From Streptomyces sp. Tu 3180 (GTDB lineage Bacteria > Actinomycetota > Actinomycetes > Streptomycetales > Streptomycetaceae), in assembly GCF_009852415.1 (NCBI RefSeq), contig NZ_WOXS01000002.1, positions 2,254,501 to 2,318,500 on the forward strand: a DNA stretch of 64,000 nucleotides, given 5' to 3'. Numbering within the stretch: position 1 is the first letter of the stretch; each line of letters begins with the position of its first letter. Below, one piece after another: positions 44,651 to 55,709 of the stretch. The notes below the pieces were generated by a model. That model was given only the letters and a program-made list of their open reading frames with translations. It searched no databases and was not told the DNA's origin. The position numbers were made by a program, and so were the translations under genes.

Positions 44651-44673
44651 TCGTCGGCACCGCGTGGCAGGAT
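44651..44673 (+). promoter_or_regulatory. Candidate promoter upstream of the YdeP-type gene
   Basis: TCGTCGGCA (44651-44659), 8 nt, CAGGAT (44668-44673). A weaker version of the element before polA; 15 bases around the -10 are identical in the two. Followed by AAGGGGAG and ATG 44715. Confidence 0.35.
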
Positions 44674-44714
44674 CGGAGACGTAGCTCACACGTGTACGCG
44701 AAGGGGAGTGCGCG

Positions 44715-46990
<2,276 letters not shown>

Positions 46991-46994
<4 letters not shown>

Positions 46995-47006
46995 GCGTTC
47001 GCTCAG
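46991..47006. repeat. Palindrome over the stop codon before the thioesterase gene
   Basis: CTGAGCG TT CGCTCAG, a perfect 7-2-7 inverted repeat that contains the TGA of the preceding gene (46992-46994). It may be a small hairpin or a binding site of TetR-like size for the thioesterase gene that starts at 47094. Confidence 0.5.
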
Positions 47007-47093
47007 CGACGGCGCGGTACGGCGCACCGCGGCAGGCGGCGGTGCGCCCCGCGCGGTCGGCCGCAGTGATCACGACGAACGGAGCCGGACCCC

Positions 47094-47576
47094 ATGGGAG
47101 AGCAACAGCACGTGAAGTTCCCGCAAGAGGTCATCGACGAGTACGCCGCGCTCGGCGTGGACCTGCAGGCCCTGTTCTCCGCGGGCCACCTGGGCACGCG
47201 CATGGGCGTGCAGATCCTCGAGGCCTCGGCCGAGCGGGTCGTCGGGACGATGCCGGTGGAGGGCAACACCCAGCCCTACGGGCTGCTGCACGGCGGCGCC
47301 TCCGCCGTCCTGGCCGAGACGCTGGGCTCGGTGGGGTCGATGCTGCACGGCGGCAGCTCCAGGATCGCGGTCGGCGTCGACCTCAACTGCACGCACCACC
47401 GCGGCGTCCGCTCCGGCCTGGTCACCGGGGTGGCCACGCCGGTGCACCGGGGGCGGTCCACCGCGACGTACGAGATCGTCGTCACCGACGAGGCGGACAG
47501 GCGGGTGTGCACCGCGCGGCTGACCTGTCTGCTGCGGGACGTGAGGCCCGGCGACGGGGAACAGGCCGGGGGCTGA
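47094..47576 (+). CDS. PaaI-family hotdog-fold thioesterase
   Basis: 160-aa single hotdog domain. The catalytic loop GNTQPYGLLHGGASAVLAET contains the HGG turn, and the helix that follows holds the Glu of the active site; VDLNCTHHRGVRSG and GRSTATYEIVVTDEADRRVC complete the fold. These enzymes hydrolyse acyl- or hydroxyaryl-CoA. ATG 47094 follows GGAG at about 9 nt. It is 99 nt from the oxidoreductase gene and could be co-transcribed. A short hairpin follows. Confidence 0.88.
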   Translation: MGEQQHVKFPQEVIDEYAALGVDLQALFSAGHLGTRMGVQILEASAERVVGTMPVEGNTQPYGLLHGGASAVLAETLGSVGSMLHGGSSRIAVGVDLNCTHHRGVRSGLVTGVATPVHRGRSTATYEIVVTDEADRRVCTARLTCLLRDVRPGDGEQAGG

Positions 47577-47583
47577 CGGCCGT

Positions 47584-47610
47584 CGGGGTGCGGGGAGCCC
47601 CCGCACCCCG
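47584..47610 (+). terminator. Hairpin after the thioesterase gene
   Basis: Perfect 12-bp stem (47584-47595 / 47599-47610), AGC loop, 8 nt after the stop codon. Confidence 0.7.
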
Positions 47611-47616
47611 CCACCG

Positions 47617-47645
47617 TTGCCTCCGGCCGGCCGGCGTCCTAGCGT
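47617..47645 (+). promoter_or_regulatory. Promoter of the two-gene hypothetical operon
   Basis: TTGCCT (47617-47622), 17-nt spacer, TAGCGT (47640-47645), then 7 nt to ATG 47653. Suggests a leaderless message from the principal sigma factor. Confidence 0.65.
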
Positions 47646-47652
47646 TCGGAGC

Positions 47653-48087
47653 ATGCGACGGGGAGGCACCTCTCGGGCGTGGGCGGGGGCGTTCGCCGTG
47701 CCCCTCGTGGCCGTGCTTCTGGCGGGCCCGGCGGCGACCGGCTGCGGGGCGGCGGGTTCCGGCCACGCGGGCCGGACCCCCTCGGCCGGCGCGGACGGCG
47801 GGCGCACGACCCCGCCGTCACCGCGGGTCACGTCCGACGAGGACCTGTGCACGAAGCTCGTCGGCCACTGGTCGCGCGAGGTGCTGAACGGCCGCACCTA
47901 CGGCGACTACCAGTCCATGGGGCTGTCCGGCGGACAGTACGACGTCCTGCGCGAGGTGGTCGATTCCGCGCGGGCCGCCCAGCGTCAAGGAGCCGCGGAC
48001 GTCGGCCGGCTGATCGACCGTGAGGCGCGCGAGGGGTGCGTCGAGTGGTACCGCGCCGGCGGGCCGGACAAGGGACCCTGGCGGTGA
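47653..48087 (+). CDS. Hypothetical exported protein, possible lipoprotein
   Basis: 144 aa. The N-terminus RRGGTSRAWAGAFAVPLVAVLLAGPAATGCG is a signal peptide; Cys in ATGCG could be lipidated, though -3 is Ala rather than Leu. The mature part has DEDLCTKLVGHWSREVLNG and GGQYDVLREVVDSARAAQRQGA, with two Cys that could pair, and ends in REGCVEWYRAGG. No domain recognised. GTGA overlap couples it to the next gene. ATG 47653 stands 7 nt after a -10 box. Confidence 0.72.
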   Translation: MRRGGTSRAWAGAFAVPLVAVLLAGPAATGCGAAGSGHAGRTPSAGADGGRTTPPSPRVTSDEDLCTKLVGHWSREVLNGRTYGDYQSMGLSGGQYDVLREVVDSARAAQRQGAADVGRLIDREAREGCVEWYRAGGPDKGPWR

Positions 48088-48686
48088 GCGGGGTCGGCCC
48101 GGTGGAGCCGGGCGAGGGCACTCACGTCCGGGACGCCTCCTTCGCGCCCCGCTCCCGACGCGGCCCCCTGGAGCGGTGCTTCGAGCAGCACCGCAGGGCC
48201 GTGCTGGGGGCGCTCCTCACCTCCGCCGCGCTCGCGGGCAGCGGCTACCTCTACGCCACCCGGCCCCGGCCTGAGCCACCGCCGCCCCCGCCGTACCCGA
48301 GCCAGGTGACCGCCATCGCCTACCTGAATCCGCAGGTCACAGGCGTCGGGACCGACCCGCGGAGTTTTTCCTTCGACGTGGGGATGACTATGGAATACGG
48401 CCCTCCGGTTACCGTCACGCGGATATCCCAGCCGTATGCCGGACTGTCCGTGACATCCAGCCCGCGCACCCCCTTTCGGACACGCACAGGATCCCCACGC
48501 AAGATCACGATCACCGTACGGGTGACGGAATGCGGAAAAGTGCCACGGAACGCCGGACTCCCTTTCCTGGACGTAACTTTGCGTAATACGCACGCAATCG
48601 AAGACCACAGCTTCATCCTCGGATCCCGGTACGCACAGGACCTCTCCCGCGCCCTGCAAGTAGCCTGCAGCAACGACTTCAGGTAA
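48084..48686 (+). CDS. Hypothetical membrane-anchored protein
   Basis: 200 aa. About 50 charged N-terminal residues, then one helix (AVLGALLTSAALAGSGYLYA), a Pro stretch (PRPEPPPPPPYPSQ) and an outside beta-rich domain: VTAIAYLNPQVTGVG, FDVGMTMEYGPPVTVTRISQ, ITITVRVTECGKVP, ending RALQVACSNDF. Two Cys may pair. Coupled to the previous gene by GTGA, so the two proteins may interact at the membrane. The second half is clearly less GC-rich than the window, with A- or T-ending codons, a hint of different ancestry. Function unknown. Confidence 0.72.
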   Translation: MSGVGPVEPGEGTHVRDASFAPRSRRGPLERCFEQHRRAVLGALLTSAALAGSGYLYATRPRPEPPPPPPYPSQVTAIAYLNPQVTGVGTDPRSFSFDVGMTMEYGPPVTVTRISQPYAGLSVTSSPRTPFRTRTGSPRKITITVRVTECGKVPRNAGLPFLDVTLRNTHAIEDHSFILGSRYAQDLSRALQVACSNDFR

Positions 48687-48713
48687 TCACCAAAATGCTC
48701 GACACGCCTGAAC

Positions 48714-48729
48714 GGACCCCGCCGGGTCC
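48714..48729 (+). terminator. Weak hairpin after the membrane-anchored hypothetical
   Basis: GGACCC CGCC GGGTCC, 6-bp stem with 4-nt loop, followed by TGCGGTTTCTC. It lies in a 288-nt, relatively AT-rich gap before livK; the livK promoter must be in this gap but I could not place it with confidence. Confidence 0.45.
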
Positions 48730-48974
48730 TGCGGTTTCTCACCATCCGGACAGGGCAAAACGGCGAGAATTCAGCCGTTCCCCCCACTCGGTACCGCTCT
48801 GCAATACGTCGTGTCATAACAAGAGCGTCACAGCCTTGGCCAGAGTCTCCTCCGCATTCCCCACCCACGCTTAGAGTCACGGCCAGTCACCGCGCCGCCC
48901 GATTCACACGTCGGCCCAGCGCTCGACTCGGCCGTTTCCACCGGGAAGCGGCTGTCAGGGGAAAGGACTGGATC

Positions 48975-50210
48975 GTGCGTCAACGTTCGCTCATCGCCAT
49001 CACCGCCGCTCTGGCGGCGGGAGCACTCACCCTCACCGCCTGCGGCTCACGCGACGACGACGGCGGCGGCAGCTCGGACTCCGGCAACGGTGGCACCACC
49101 GTGGTCATCGGCGTCGACGCGCCGCTGACCGGCGACCTGTCCGCGCTGGGTCTCGGCATCAAGAACTCCGTGGACCTCGCGGCCAAGACCGCCAACAAGG
49201 AGAAGTACGTCGAGGGCGTCACCTTCAAGATCGAAGCCCTCGACGACCAGGGCCAGGCCTCCGTCGGCCAGCAGAACGCCACCAAGCTCGTCGCCAACGA
49301 CGACGTCCTCGGCGTCGTCGGCCCGCTGAACTCCTCCGTCGGCGAGTCCATGCAGAAGGTCTTCGACACGGCCAAGCTGGTCGAGGTCTCCCCGGCCAAC
49401 ACCAACCCCGCCCTGACCCAGGGCGTGAACTGGCAGAAGGAGAAGGTCCGGCCGTACAAGTCGTACTTCCGCACCGCGACCACGGACGCCATCCAGGGCC
49501 CGTTCGCCGCGCAGTACGTCTACAACGACGCCAAGAAGAAGAAGGTCTTCGTCATCGACGACAAGAAGACCTACGGCGCCGGCCTCGCCGCCACCTTCAC
49601 CGAGGAGTTCAAGAAGCTCGGCGGCAAGGTCGTCGGCACCGAGCACATCAACCCCGAGAGCAAGGACTTCAGCGCCGTCGCGACCAAGGTCAAGAACTCC
49701 GGCGCCGACGTCGTCTACTACGGCGGCGAGTACCCGCAGGCCGGCCCGCTGAGCAAGCAGATCAAGGAGGCCGGCGCCAAGATCCCGCTGGTCGGCGGTG
49801 ACGGCATCTACAGCGCCGACTTCATCAAGCTGGCCGGCGCCGCCGGTACCGGCGACCTCGCCACCTCGGTCGGCGCGCCCGTCGAGGAGCTCCCCTCCGC
49901 CAAGGAGTTCGTCGCCAACTACAAGGACGCCGGATACAAGGAGGCCTTCGAGGCGTACGGCGGCTACTCCTACGACTCCGCCTGGGCGATCATCGAGGCC
50001 GTCAAGAAGGTCGTCGAGGACAACGACGGCAAGCTCCCCGACGACGCCCGCGCCAAGGTCGTCGACGCCATGCAGAACGTCTCCTTCGACGGGGTGACGG
50101 GCAAGGTCTCCTTCGACGAGTTCGGTGACGCCACCAACAAGCAGCTCACCGTGTACTCCGTCAAGAACGGCGAGTGGACCACGGTGAAGTCCGGCACCTT
50201 CACCGGCTGA
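48975..50210 (+). CDS. livK: Branched-chain amino acid ABC transporter, binding lipoprotein
   Basis: 411-aa periplasmic-type binding protein. Signal peptide and lipobox RSLIAITAALAAGALTLTAC (Cys at about residue 23), then a Ser/Gly linker and the mature start TTVVIGVDAPLTGDLSALG. The type I fold is shown by GVVGPLNSSVGESMQKVF, TTDAIQGPFAAQYVYND and VVYYGGEYPQAGPLSKQ. It captures Leu/Ile/Val (or a related amino acid) at the cell surface. GTG 48975 follows AAGGA at 7 nt. First gene of livKHMGF; a hairpin follows it and may make it more abundant than the rest. Confidence 0.95.
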   Translation: MRQRSLIAITAALAAGALTLTACGSRDDDGGGSSDSGNGGTTVVIGVDAPLTGDLSALGLGIKNSVDLAAKTANKEKYVEGVTFKIEALDDQGQASVGQQNATKLVANDDVLGVVGPLNSSVGESMQKVFDTAKLVEVSPANTNPALTQGVNWQKEKVRPYKSYFRTATTDAIQGPFAAQYVYNDAKKKKVFVIDDKKTYGAGLAATFTEEFKKLGGKVVGTEHINPESKDFSAVATKVKNSGADVVYYGGEYPQAGPLSKQIKEAGAKIPLVGGDGIYSADFIKLAGAAGTGDLATSVGAPVEELPSAKEFVANYKDAGYKEAFEAYGGYSYDSAWAIIEAVKKVVEDNDGKLPDDARAKVVDAMQNVSFDGVTGKVSFDEFGDATNKQLTVYSVKNGEWTTVKSGTFTG

Positions 50211-50232
50211 CCGCCCGCACCACTCCCACGAG

Positions 50233-50268
50233 CCGCGCGGGGCGCTGTTCCACTGGCGCCCCGCGCGG
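50233..50268 (+). repeat. Hairpin between livK and livH
   Basis: Perfect 13-bp stem (50233-50245 / 50256-50268) with 10-nt loop in the 111-nt gap after livK. It may act as partial terminator or as a 3' barrier that stabilises livK mRNA. Confidence 0.75.
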
Positions 50269-50321
50269 ACTCGCATCCGGCCCCATCCGTCGAACATTCC
50301 GAAAGTCTCGGAGGACATGCG

Positions 50322-51254
50322 GTGAACGAACTGCCGCAGCAGCTGGTCAACGGCCTGCTACTGGGATCCATGTACGGCCTTGTCGCCATCGGCTACACAA
50401 TGGTCTACGGCATCGTCCAGCTCATCAACTTCGCCCACGGCGAGATCTTCATGGTCGGCGCCTTCGGCGCCCTCACCGTGCATCTGTACCTCTTGCCCGA
50501 CGGCACCTCCATCTGGGTGGCGCTGCCCCTGATGCTGCTCGGCGCCGTGATCGTCTCGGTCCTGGTCGCCATCGGAGCGGAACGGTTCGCCTACCGCCCC
50601 CTGCGCGGCGCGCCCCGCCTGGCACCGCTCATCACCGCCATCGGACTCTCCCTCGCGCTGCAGCAGGCCGTCTGGGCCTTCTACCCCGAGGCGAAGTCCA
50701 AGCTGGCCTTCCCGCAGATCGAAGGCGGCCCCTTCAGCATCGGCGGCGCCACCATCCAGACCGGCGACATCTTCCTTCTCGTCGCCGCCCCCATCAGCAT
50801 GGCGTTCCTCGCCTACTTCGTGATGCGCACCCGCACCGGGCGTGGCATGCAGGCCACCGCGCAAGACCCGGACACCGCGAAGCTCATGGGCGTCAACACC
50901 GACCGCATCATCGTGATCGCCTTCGCCCTCGGAGCGGTCTTCGCCGCCGTCGGAGGTGTCGCCAGCGGCCTCAAGTACGGCCAGATCGACTTCAAGATGG
51001 GCTTCATCCTCGGCCTCAAGGCCTTCACCGCGGCGGTCCTCGGCGGCATCGGCAACATCTACGGCGCCATGATCGGCGGTGTGGTCCTCGGTGTCGTCGA
51101 GACCCTGGCCACCGCCTACATCGCCGACATCCCCGGCCTGGACAAGTTCGGCAGCCAGTCCTGGGCCGAGGTCTGGGCCTTCATCCTCCTCATCCTCGTG
51201 CTGCTGTTCAGGCCACAGGGCCTGCTCGGCGAACGCGTTGCGGACAGGGCGTGA
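50322..51254 (+). CDS. livH: Branched-chain amino acid ABC transporter permease
   Basis: 310-aa inner membrane permease with about eight helices. LINGLLLGSMYGLVAIGYTMVYGIVQLINFAHGE-type start is diagnostic (here LVNGLLLGSMYGLVAIGYTM). The coupling region includes GMQATAQDPDTAKLMGVNTDR and GLKAFTAAVLGGIGNIYGAM near the end. GTG 50322 is behind GGAGG at 7 nt. Together with LivM forms the channel. Confidence 0.95.
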   Translation: MNELPQQLVNGLLLGSMYGLVAIGYTMVYGIVQLINFAHGEIFMVGAFGALTVHLYLLPDGTSIWVALPLMLLGAVIVSVLVAIGAERFAYRPLRGAPRLAPLITAIGLSLALQQAVWAFYPEAKSKLAFPQIEGGPFSIGGATIQTGDIFLLVAAPISMAFLAYFVMRTRTGRGMQATAQDPDTAKLMGVNTDRIIVIAFALGAVFAAVGGVASGLKYGQIDFKMGFILGLKAFTAAVLGGIGNIYGAMIGGVVLGVVETLATAYIADIPGLDKFGSQSWAEVWAFILLILVLLFRPQGLLGERVADRA

Positions 51255-51259
51255 CACCG

Positions 51260-53086
51260 ATGACCACACAGACCACCGCTTCCACCACCGCGGCCGTCCC
51301 CGCCGCGACCACGCCCACCGGCCTCATCGGCATCCCCCCGCACATCGGCCGCGCCCTCGCCACCGGCGGCAGCGTCCTCGCGGTCGTCTCCACGTTCCTC
51401 GCGTGGACCTGGACCTCCGCGTTCCCCGGCGACCTCACCGTCTACGGCTACCCCGGCGGACTCCAGGTCCTCGTCCTCGTGGGCGGCGCGCTCGCCACCC
51501 TGTTCGGACTCGCCTCCTACGGCGTCAAGGGACTGCGCTGGCTCACCCCGGCCGGCGGCGACGCCGCCCTCAAGTACGCCACGCTCGGCACCTTCGCCAC
51601 CGCCTGGTACACCGTCCTCGCGATCAGCTTCGACCTCGGCGGCCTCGTCAACCTGGAGCCCGGTGGCTACATCGTCGCCGCCGCCACTCTGATCGCCCTC
51701 CTCGGCGCCCTCGCCCTGCCCTTCGAGCGGCCCGAACCCGACCTGTTCGACCCGGACGGCACCGGCTGGGAGCGGTTCAAGCACAACGCCGGCCACAGCG
51801 TGGCCGTCCTGCGGGCGGCCTTCGCCTCCGGCAGCCCCCGCCCCGTGCGCGCCCTGCCGTCGTACGCCGAAATCCTGATCATCGTCGGCGTCCTCGCCCT
51901 CGCCCTGCTCGTCTTCACCTACGGCATCGGCACCGAGTACGACGAACTCTTCGTCGGCTTCCTGATCACCGCCGGCTTCGGGTTCAGCGCGCTCAACCGC
52001 TCCGGCCTGATCGCCCACGCCTCGCAGATCACCGCACGGCACCAGAACATCACCGTCTGCGGCGCCTTCGTCGCGGCGGCCTGCTTCCCGTTCACCCAGA
52101 CCGACGACCAGTACGCCACCCTCGGCGTCTACATCCTCATCTTCGCCACCGTCGCCCTGGGCCTGAACATCGTCGTGGGTCTGGCCGGCCTGCTCGACCT
52201 CGGATACGTCGCCTTCCTCGGCGTCGGCGCCTACGCCGCCGCGCTCGTCTCCGGCTCGCCCAGCTCGCCGTTCGGCGTCCACTTCCCCTTCTGGGCCGCC
52301 GTGCTCGTCGGGGCCGTGGCCTCCCTGGTGTTCGGCGTGCTGATCGGCGCCCCGACGCTGCGACTGCGCGGCGACTACCTCGCCATCGTCACCCTCGGCT
52401 TCGGTGAGATCTTCCGCATCGCGGTCAACAACACCGACGGCACCTCGGGTCCGGACATCACCAACGGCTCCAACGGCATCGCGTCCATCCCGGACCTGAA
52501 GATCCTCGGCTTCGACCTCGGGGTCCAGCACGACATCGCCGGCTTCACCATCGGCCGGTTCGCGAACTACTTCTTCCTGATGCTGCTCATCACGGCCGTC
52601 GTCGTCCTCGTCTTCCGGCGCAGCGGCGACTCCCGCATCGGCCGTGCCTGGGTCGCCATCCGCGAGGACGAGACCGCGGCGCTCGCCATGGGCATCAACG
52701 GCTTCCGCGTCAAGCTCATCGCCTTCGCCGTCGGCGCCACCCTCGCCGGCCTCGCCGGAACCGTCCAGGCACACGTCACCTACACCGTGACCCCCGAGCA
52801 GTACCTGTTCGCCGGCACCACCCCGCCCAACTCCGCCTTCCTGCTCGCCGCGGTCGTCCTCGGCGGCATGGGCACCATCGCCGGACCCCTCATCGGAGCC
52901 GCGCTGCTCTTCCTGATCCCCAACAAGCTCCAGTTCCTCGGCGACTTCCAGCTCCTCGCCTTCGGTATCGCGCTGGTCCTGCTGATGCGCTTCCGGCCCG
53001 AGGGACTCATTCCCAACCGGCGCCGCCAGCTGGAGTTCCACGAAGAGGCCGACGCGCCCACAGTCCTGAGCAAGACAGGGGCCTGA
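51260..53086 (+). CDS. livM: Branched-chain amino acid ABC transporter permease, long form
   Basis: 608 aa. The C-terminal 400 residues are the LivM permease: YILIFATVALGLNIVVGLAGLLDLGYVAFLGVG, LRLRGDYLAIVTLGFGEI, and the coupling segment WVAIREDETAALAMGINGFRVK. About 200 residues come before, with four membrane helices (GGSVLAVVSTFLAWTWTSA; LVLVGGALATLFGLASYGV) and a cytoplasmic stretch, an extension larger than in E. coli LivM. ATG 51260 or GTG 51251, which overlaps the livH stop, are both possible. Confidence 0.93.
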   Translation: MTTQTTASTTAAVPAATTPTGLIGIPPHIGRALATGGSVLAVVSTFLAWTWTSAFPGDLTVYGYPGGLQVLVLVGGALATLFGLASYGVKGLRWLTPAGGDAALKYATLGTFATAWYTVLAISFDLGGLVNLEPGGYIVAAATLIALLGALALPFERPEPDLFDPDGTGWERFKHNAGHSVAVLRAAFASGSPRPVRALPSYAEILIIVGVLALALLVFTYGIGTEYDELFVGFLITAGFGFSALNRSGLIAHASQITARHQNITVCGAFVAAACFPFTQTDDQYATLGVYILIFATVALGLNIVVGLAGLLDLGYVAFLGVGAYAAALVSGSPSSPFGVHFPFWAAVLVGAVASLVFGVLIGAPTLRLRGDYLAIVTLGFGEIFRIAVNNTDGTSGPDITNGSNGIASIPDLKILGFDLGVQHDIAGFTIGRFANYFFLMLLITAVVVLVFRRSGDSRIGRAWVAIREDETAALAMGINGFRVKLIAFAVGATLAGLAGTVQAHVTYTVTPEQYLFAGTTPPNSAFLLAAVVLGGMGTIAGPLIGAALLFLIPNKLQFLGDFQLLAFGIALVLLMRFRPEGLIPNRRRQLEFHEEADAPTVLSKTGA

Positions 53087-53091
53087 CCACC

Positions 53092-54011
<920 letters not shown>

Positions 54012-54015
<4 letters not shown>

Positions 54016-54728
54016 CCGCACTCCTCGAAGTCGAGGACCTCAAAGTCGCCTACGGCAAGATCCAGGCCGTCAAGGGCATCTCGTTCAGCGTCGACGCCGG
54101 CGAAGTGGTCACCCTCATCGGCACCAACGGCGCCGGCAAGACCACCACCCTGCGCACGCTCTCGGGGCTCCTCAAGCCCGTCGGCGGCCAGATCAAGTTC
54201 AACGGCAAGTCGCTGAAGAAGGTCCCCGCCCACAAGGTCGTCTCCCTCGGGCTCGCCCACTCCCCCGAGGGGCGGCACATCTTCCCCCGCATGACGATCG
54301 AGGACAACCTCCGCCTCGGCGCCTTCCTCCGCAGCGACAAGGCGGGCATCGAGAAGGACATCCAGCGCGCCTACGACCTCTTCCCCATCCTCGGGGAACG
54401 CCGCAAGCAGGCCGCCGGAACCCTCTCCGGCGGAGAGCAGCAGATGCTCGCCATGGGCAGGGCCCTGATGTCCCGGCCCAAGCTGCTCATGCTCGACGAA
54501 CCCTCCATGGGCCTCTCGCCGATCATGATGCAGAAGATCATGGCGACCATCGCCGAGCTGAAGTCCCAGGGCACCACCATCCTGCTCGTCGAGCAGAACG
54601 CCCAGGCCGCCCTCTCCCTCGCGGACCACGGCCACGTCATGGAGGTCGGCAACATCGTCCTCTCCGGCACCGGACGGGATCTCCTGCACGACGAGTCCGT
54701 CCGCAAGGCCTACCTCGGCGAGGACTGA
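54012..54728 (+). CDS. livF: Branched-chain amino acid ABC transporter ATPase
   Basis: 238 aa. Walker A LIGTNGAGKTTTLRTLSGLL, the signature GTLSGGEQQMLAMGRALM, Walker B LLMLDEPSMGLSP and H-loop-like LVEQNAQAAL, which is normal for LivF (Gln in place of His). Pairs with LivG to drive uptake. Last gene of livKHMGF, followed by a 23-bp hairpin. Confidence 0.96.
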
Positions 54729-54743
54729 GGCCGGCCCCGGCCC

Positions 54744-54794
54744 GCACGTGACGAGGCCCGCGCCCCCGACAGGGGCGCGGGCCTCGTCACGTGC
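54744..54794. terminator. Bidirectional terminator between livF and the ANTAR regulator
   Basis: Perfect 23-bp inverted repeat (54744-54766 / 54772-54794) with 5-nt loop, between two convergent genes. The longest perfect hairpin I found in the window. Confidence 0.9.
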
Positions 54795-54808
54795 ACGGCA
54801 CGGGCGGT

Positions 54809-55465
54809 CTATCCCCTGGACGCCTTCTTCTCCTCGGCGTCGTCGATGACCGCCTGCGCCACCTGCTGCATCGACATCCGCCGGTCCATCGACGTCTTCT
54901 GGATCCACCGGAACGCGGCCGGCTCCGTCAGCCCGTACTGCGTCTGCAGCACCGACTTCGCCCGGTCCACCAGCTTCCGCGTCTCCAGCCGCTGGCTCAG
55001 GTCCGCGACCTCGCGCTCCAGTTCCTTCAGCTCCGTGAACCGCGACACCGCCATCTCGATGGCCGGCACCACGTCGCTCTTGCTGAACGGCTTCACCAGG
55101 TACGCCATCGCGCCCGCGTCCCGGGCCCGCTCGACCAGGTCGCGCTGCGAGAACGCGGTGAGCATCAGCACGGGGGCGATGCGCTCCTCGGCGATCCTCT
55201 CCGCCGCGGAGATGCCGTCCAGCTTCGGCATCTTCACGTCGAGGATCACGAGGTCGGGCCTGTGCTCGCGGGCCAGCTCGACGGCCTGCTCGCCGTCGCC
55301 GGCCTCACCGACCACGGAGTAACCCTCCTCCTCCAGCATCTCTTTGAGATCGAGCCGGATCAGGGCCTCGTCCTCGGCGATCACGACGCGGGTCGTCATC
55401 GGAGGGACGTGCGACTTGTCGTCGTCGGGCACGTCTGCGGGCTGGGGCGACTCGGGGGCGCTCAC
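54809..55465 (-). CDS. pdtaR: ANTAR-domain response regulator (PdtaR-like)
   Basis: 218 aa. After 27 Pro/Asp-rich residues comes the receiver TTRVVIAEDEALIRLDLKEML with acidic pocket, phospho-Asp in LVILDVKMPKLDG, the Thr in LTAFSQ and Lys in YLVKPFSK. The C-terminal ANTAR helices include KLVDRAKSVLQTQYGLTEPAA and MQQVAQAVIDDAEEKK. ANTAR proteins bind two-hairpin RNA targets and prevent termination. The PdtaS kinase is not in the window. GTG 55465 has AAGGAG 6 nt upstream. Convergent with the liv operon. Confidence 0.92.
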   Translation of the reverse strand: MSAPESPQPADVPDDDKSHVPPMTTRVVIAEDEALIRLDLKEMLEEEGYSVVGEAGDGEQAVELAREHRPDLVILDVKMPKLDGISAAERIAEERIAPVLMLTAFSQRDLVERARDAGAMAYLVKPFSKSDVVPAIEMAVSRFTELKELEREVADLSQRLETRKLVDRAKSVLQTQYGLTEPAAFRWIQKTSMDRRMSMQQVAQAVIDDAEEKKASRG

Positions 55466-55498
55466 GTGGGCTCCTTGATGCGGGGCAGGCCGGTACTG

Positions 55499-55529
55499 CT
55501 GACAAGAGCGTACCCAGCTGCGATAAGGT
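55499..55529 (+). promoter_or_regulatory. Candidate tRNA promoter
   Basis: CTGACA (55499-55504) and TAAGGT (55524-55529), spacer 19 nt, start point some 35 nt before the tRNA. The spacer is a little long; TGACAA with 18 nt is the alternative. Confidence 0.5.
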
Positions 55530-55570
55530 GGGGGCACGGCGGGTGACTGTCGACCTTCATTTCCAAGGGA

Positions 55571-55643
55571 GCCCCGGTAGCCCAGCGGTAGAGGCAATGG
55601 TCTCAAACACCATCCAGCGTCGGTTCGAATCCGACCCGGGGTA
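55571..55643 (+). tRNA. tRNA with CAA anticodon (leucine by codon), short variable arm
   Basis: All arms fold: acceptor 55571-55577 with 55636-55642 (G1-U72 wobble, six Watson-Crick pairs), D arm 55580-55595, anticodon stem 55597-55601 with 55609-55613, loop CTCAAAC giving anticodon CAA at 55604-55606, T arm 55619-55635 with TTCGAAT loop and discriminator A at 55643. CCA is not encoded. The variable region is only five bases (55614-55618), while bacterial tRNA-Leu normally has a long arm of ten or more. The anticodon predicts UUG decoding, but the shape is class I, so the amino acid is uncertain. Confidence 0.85.
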
Positions 55644-55709
55644 CTTTTCCTCCATATCCAAGGTCATCACCCGAAGAGCGGATCTTCGCCTTCTCGTGCA
55701 CCCGCCCTC

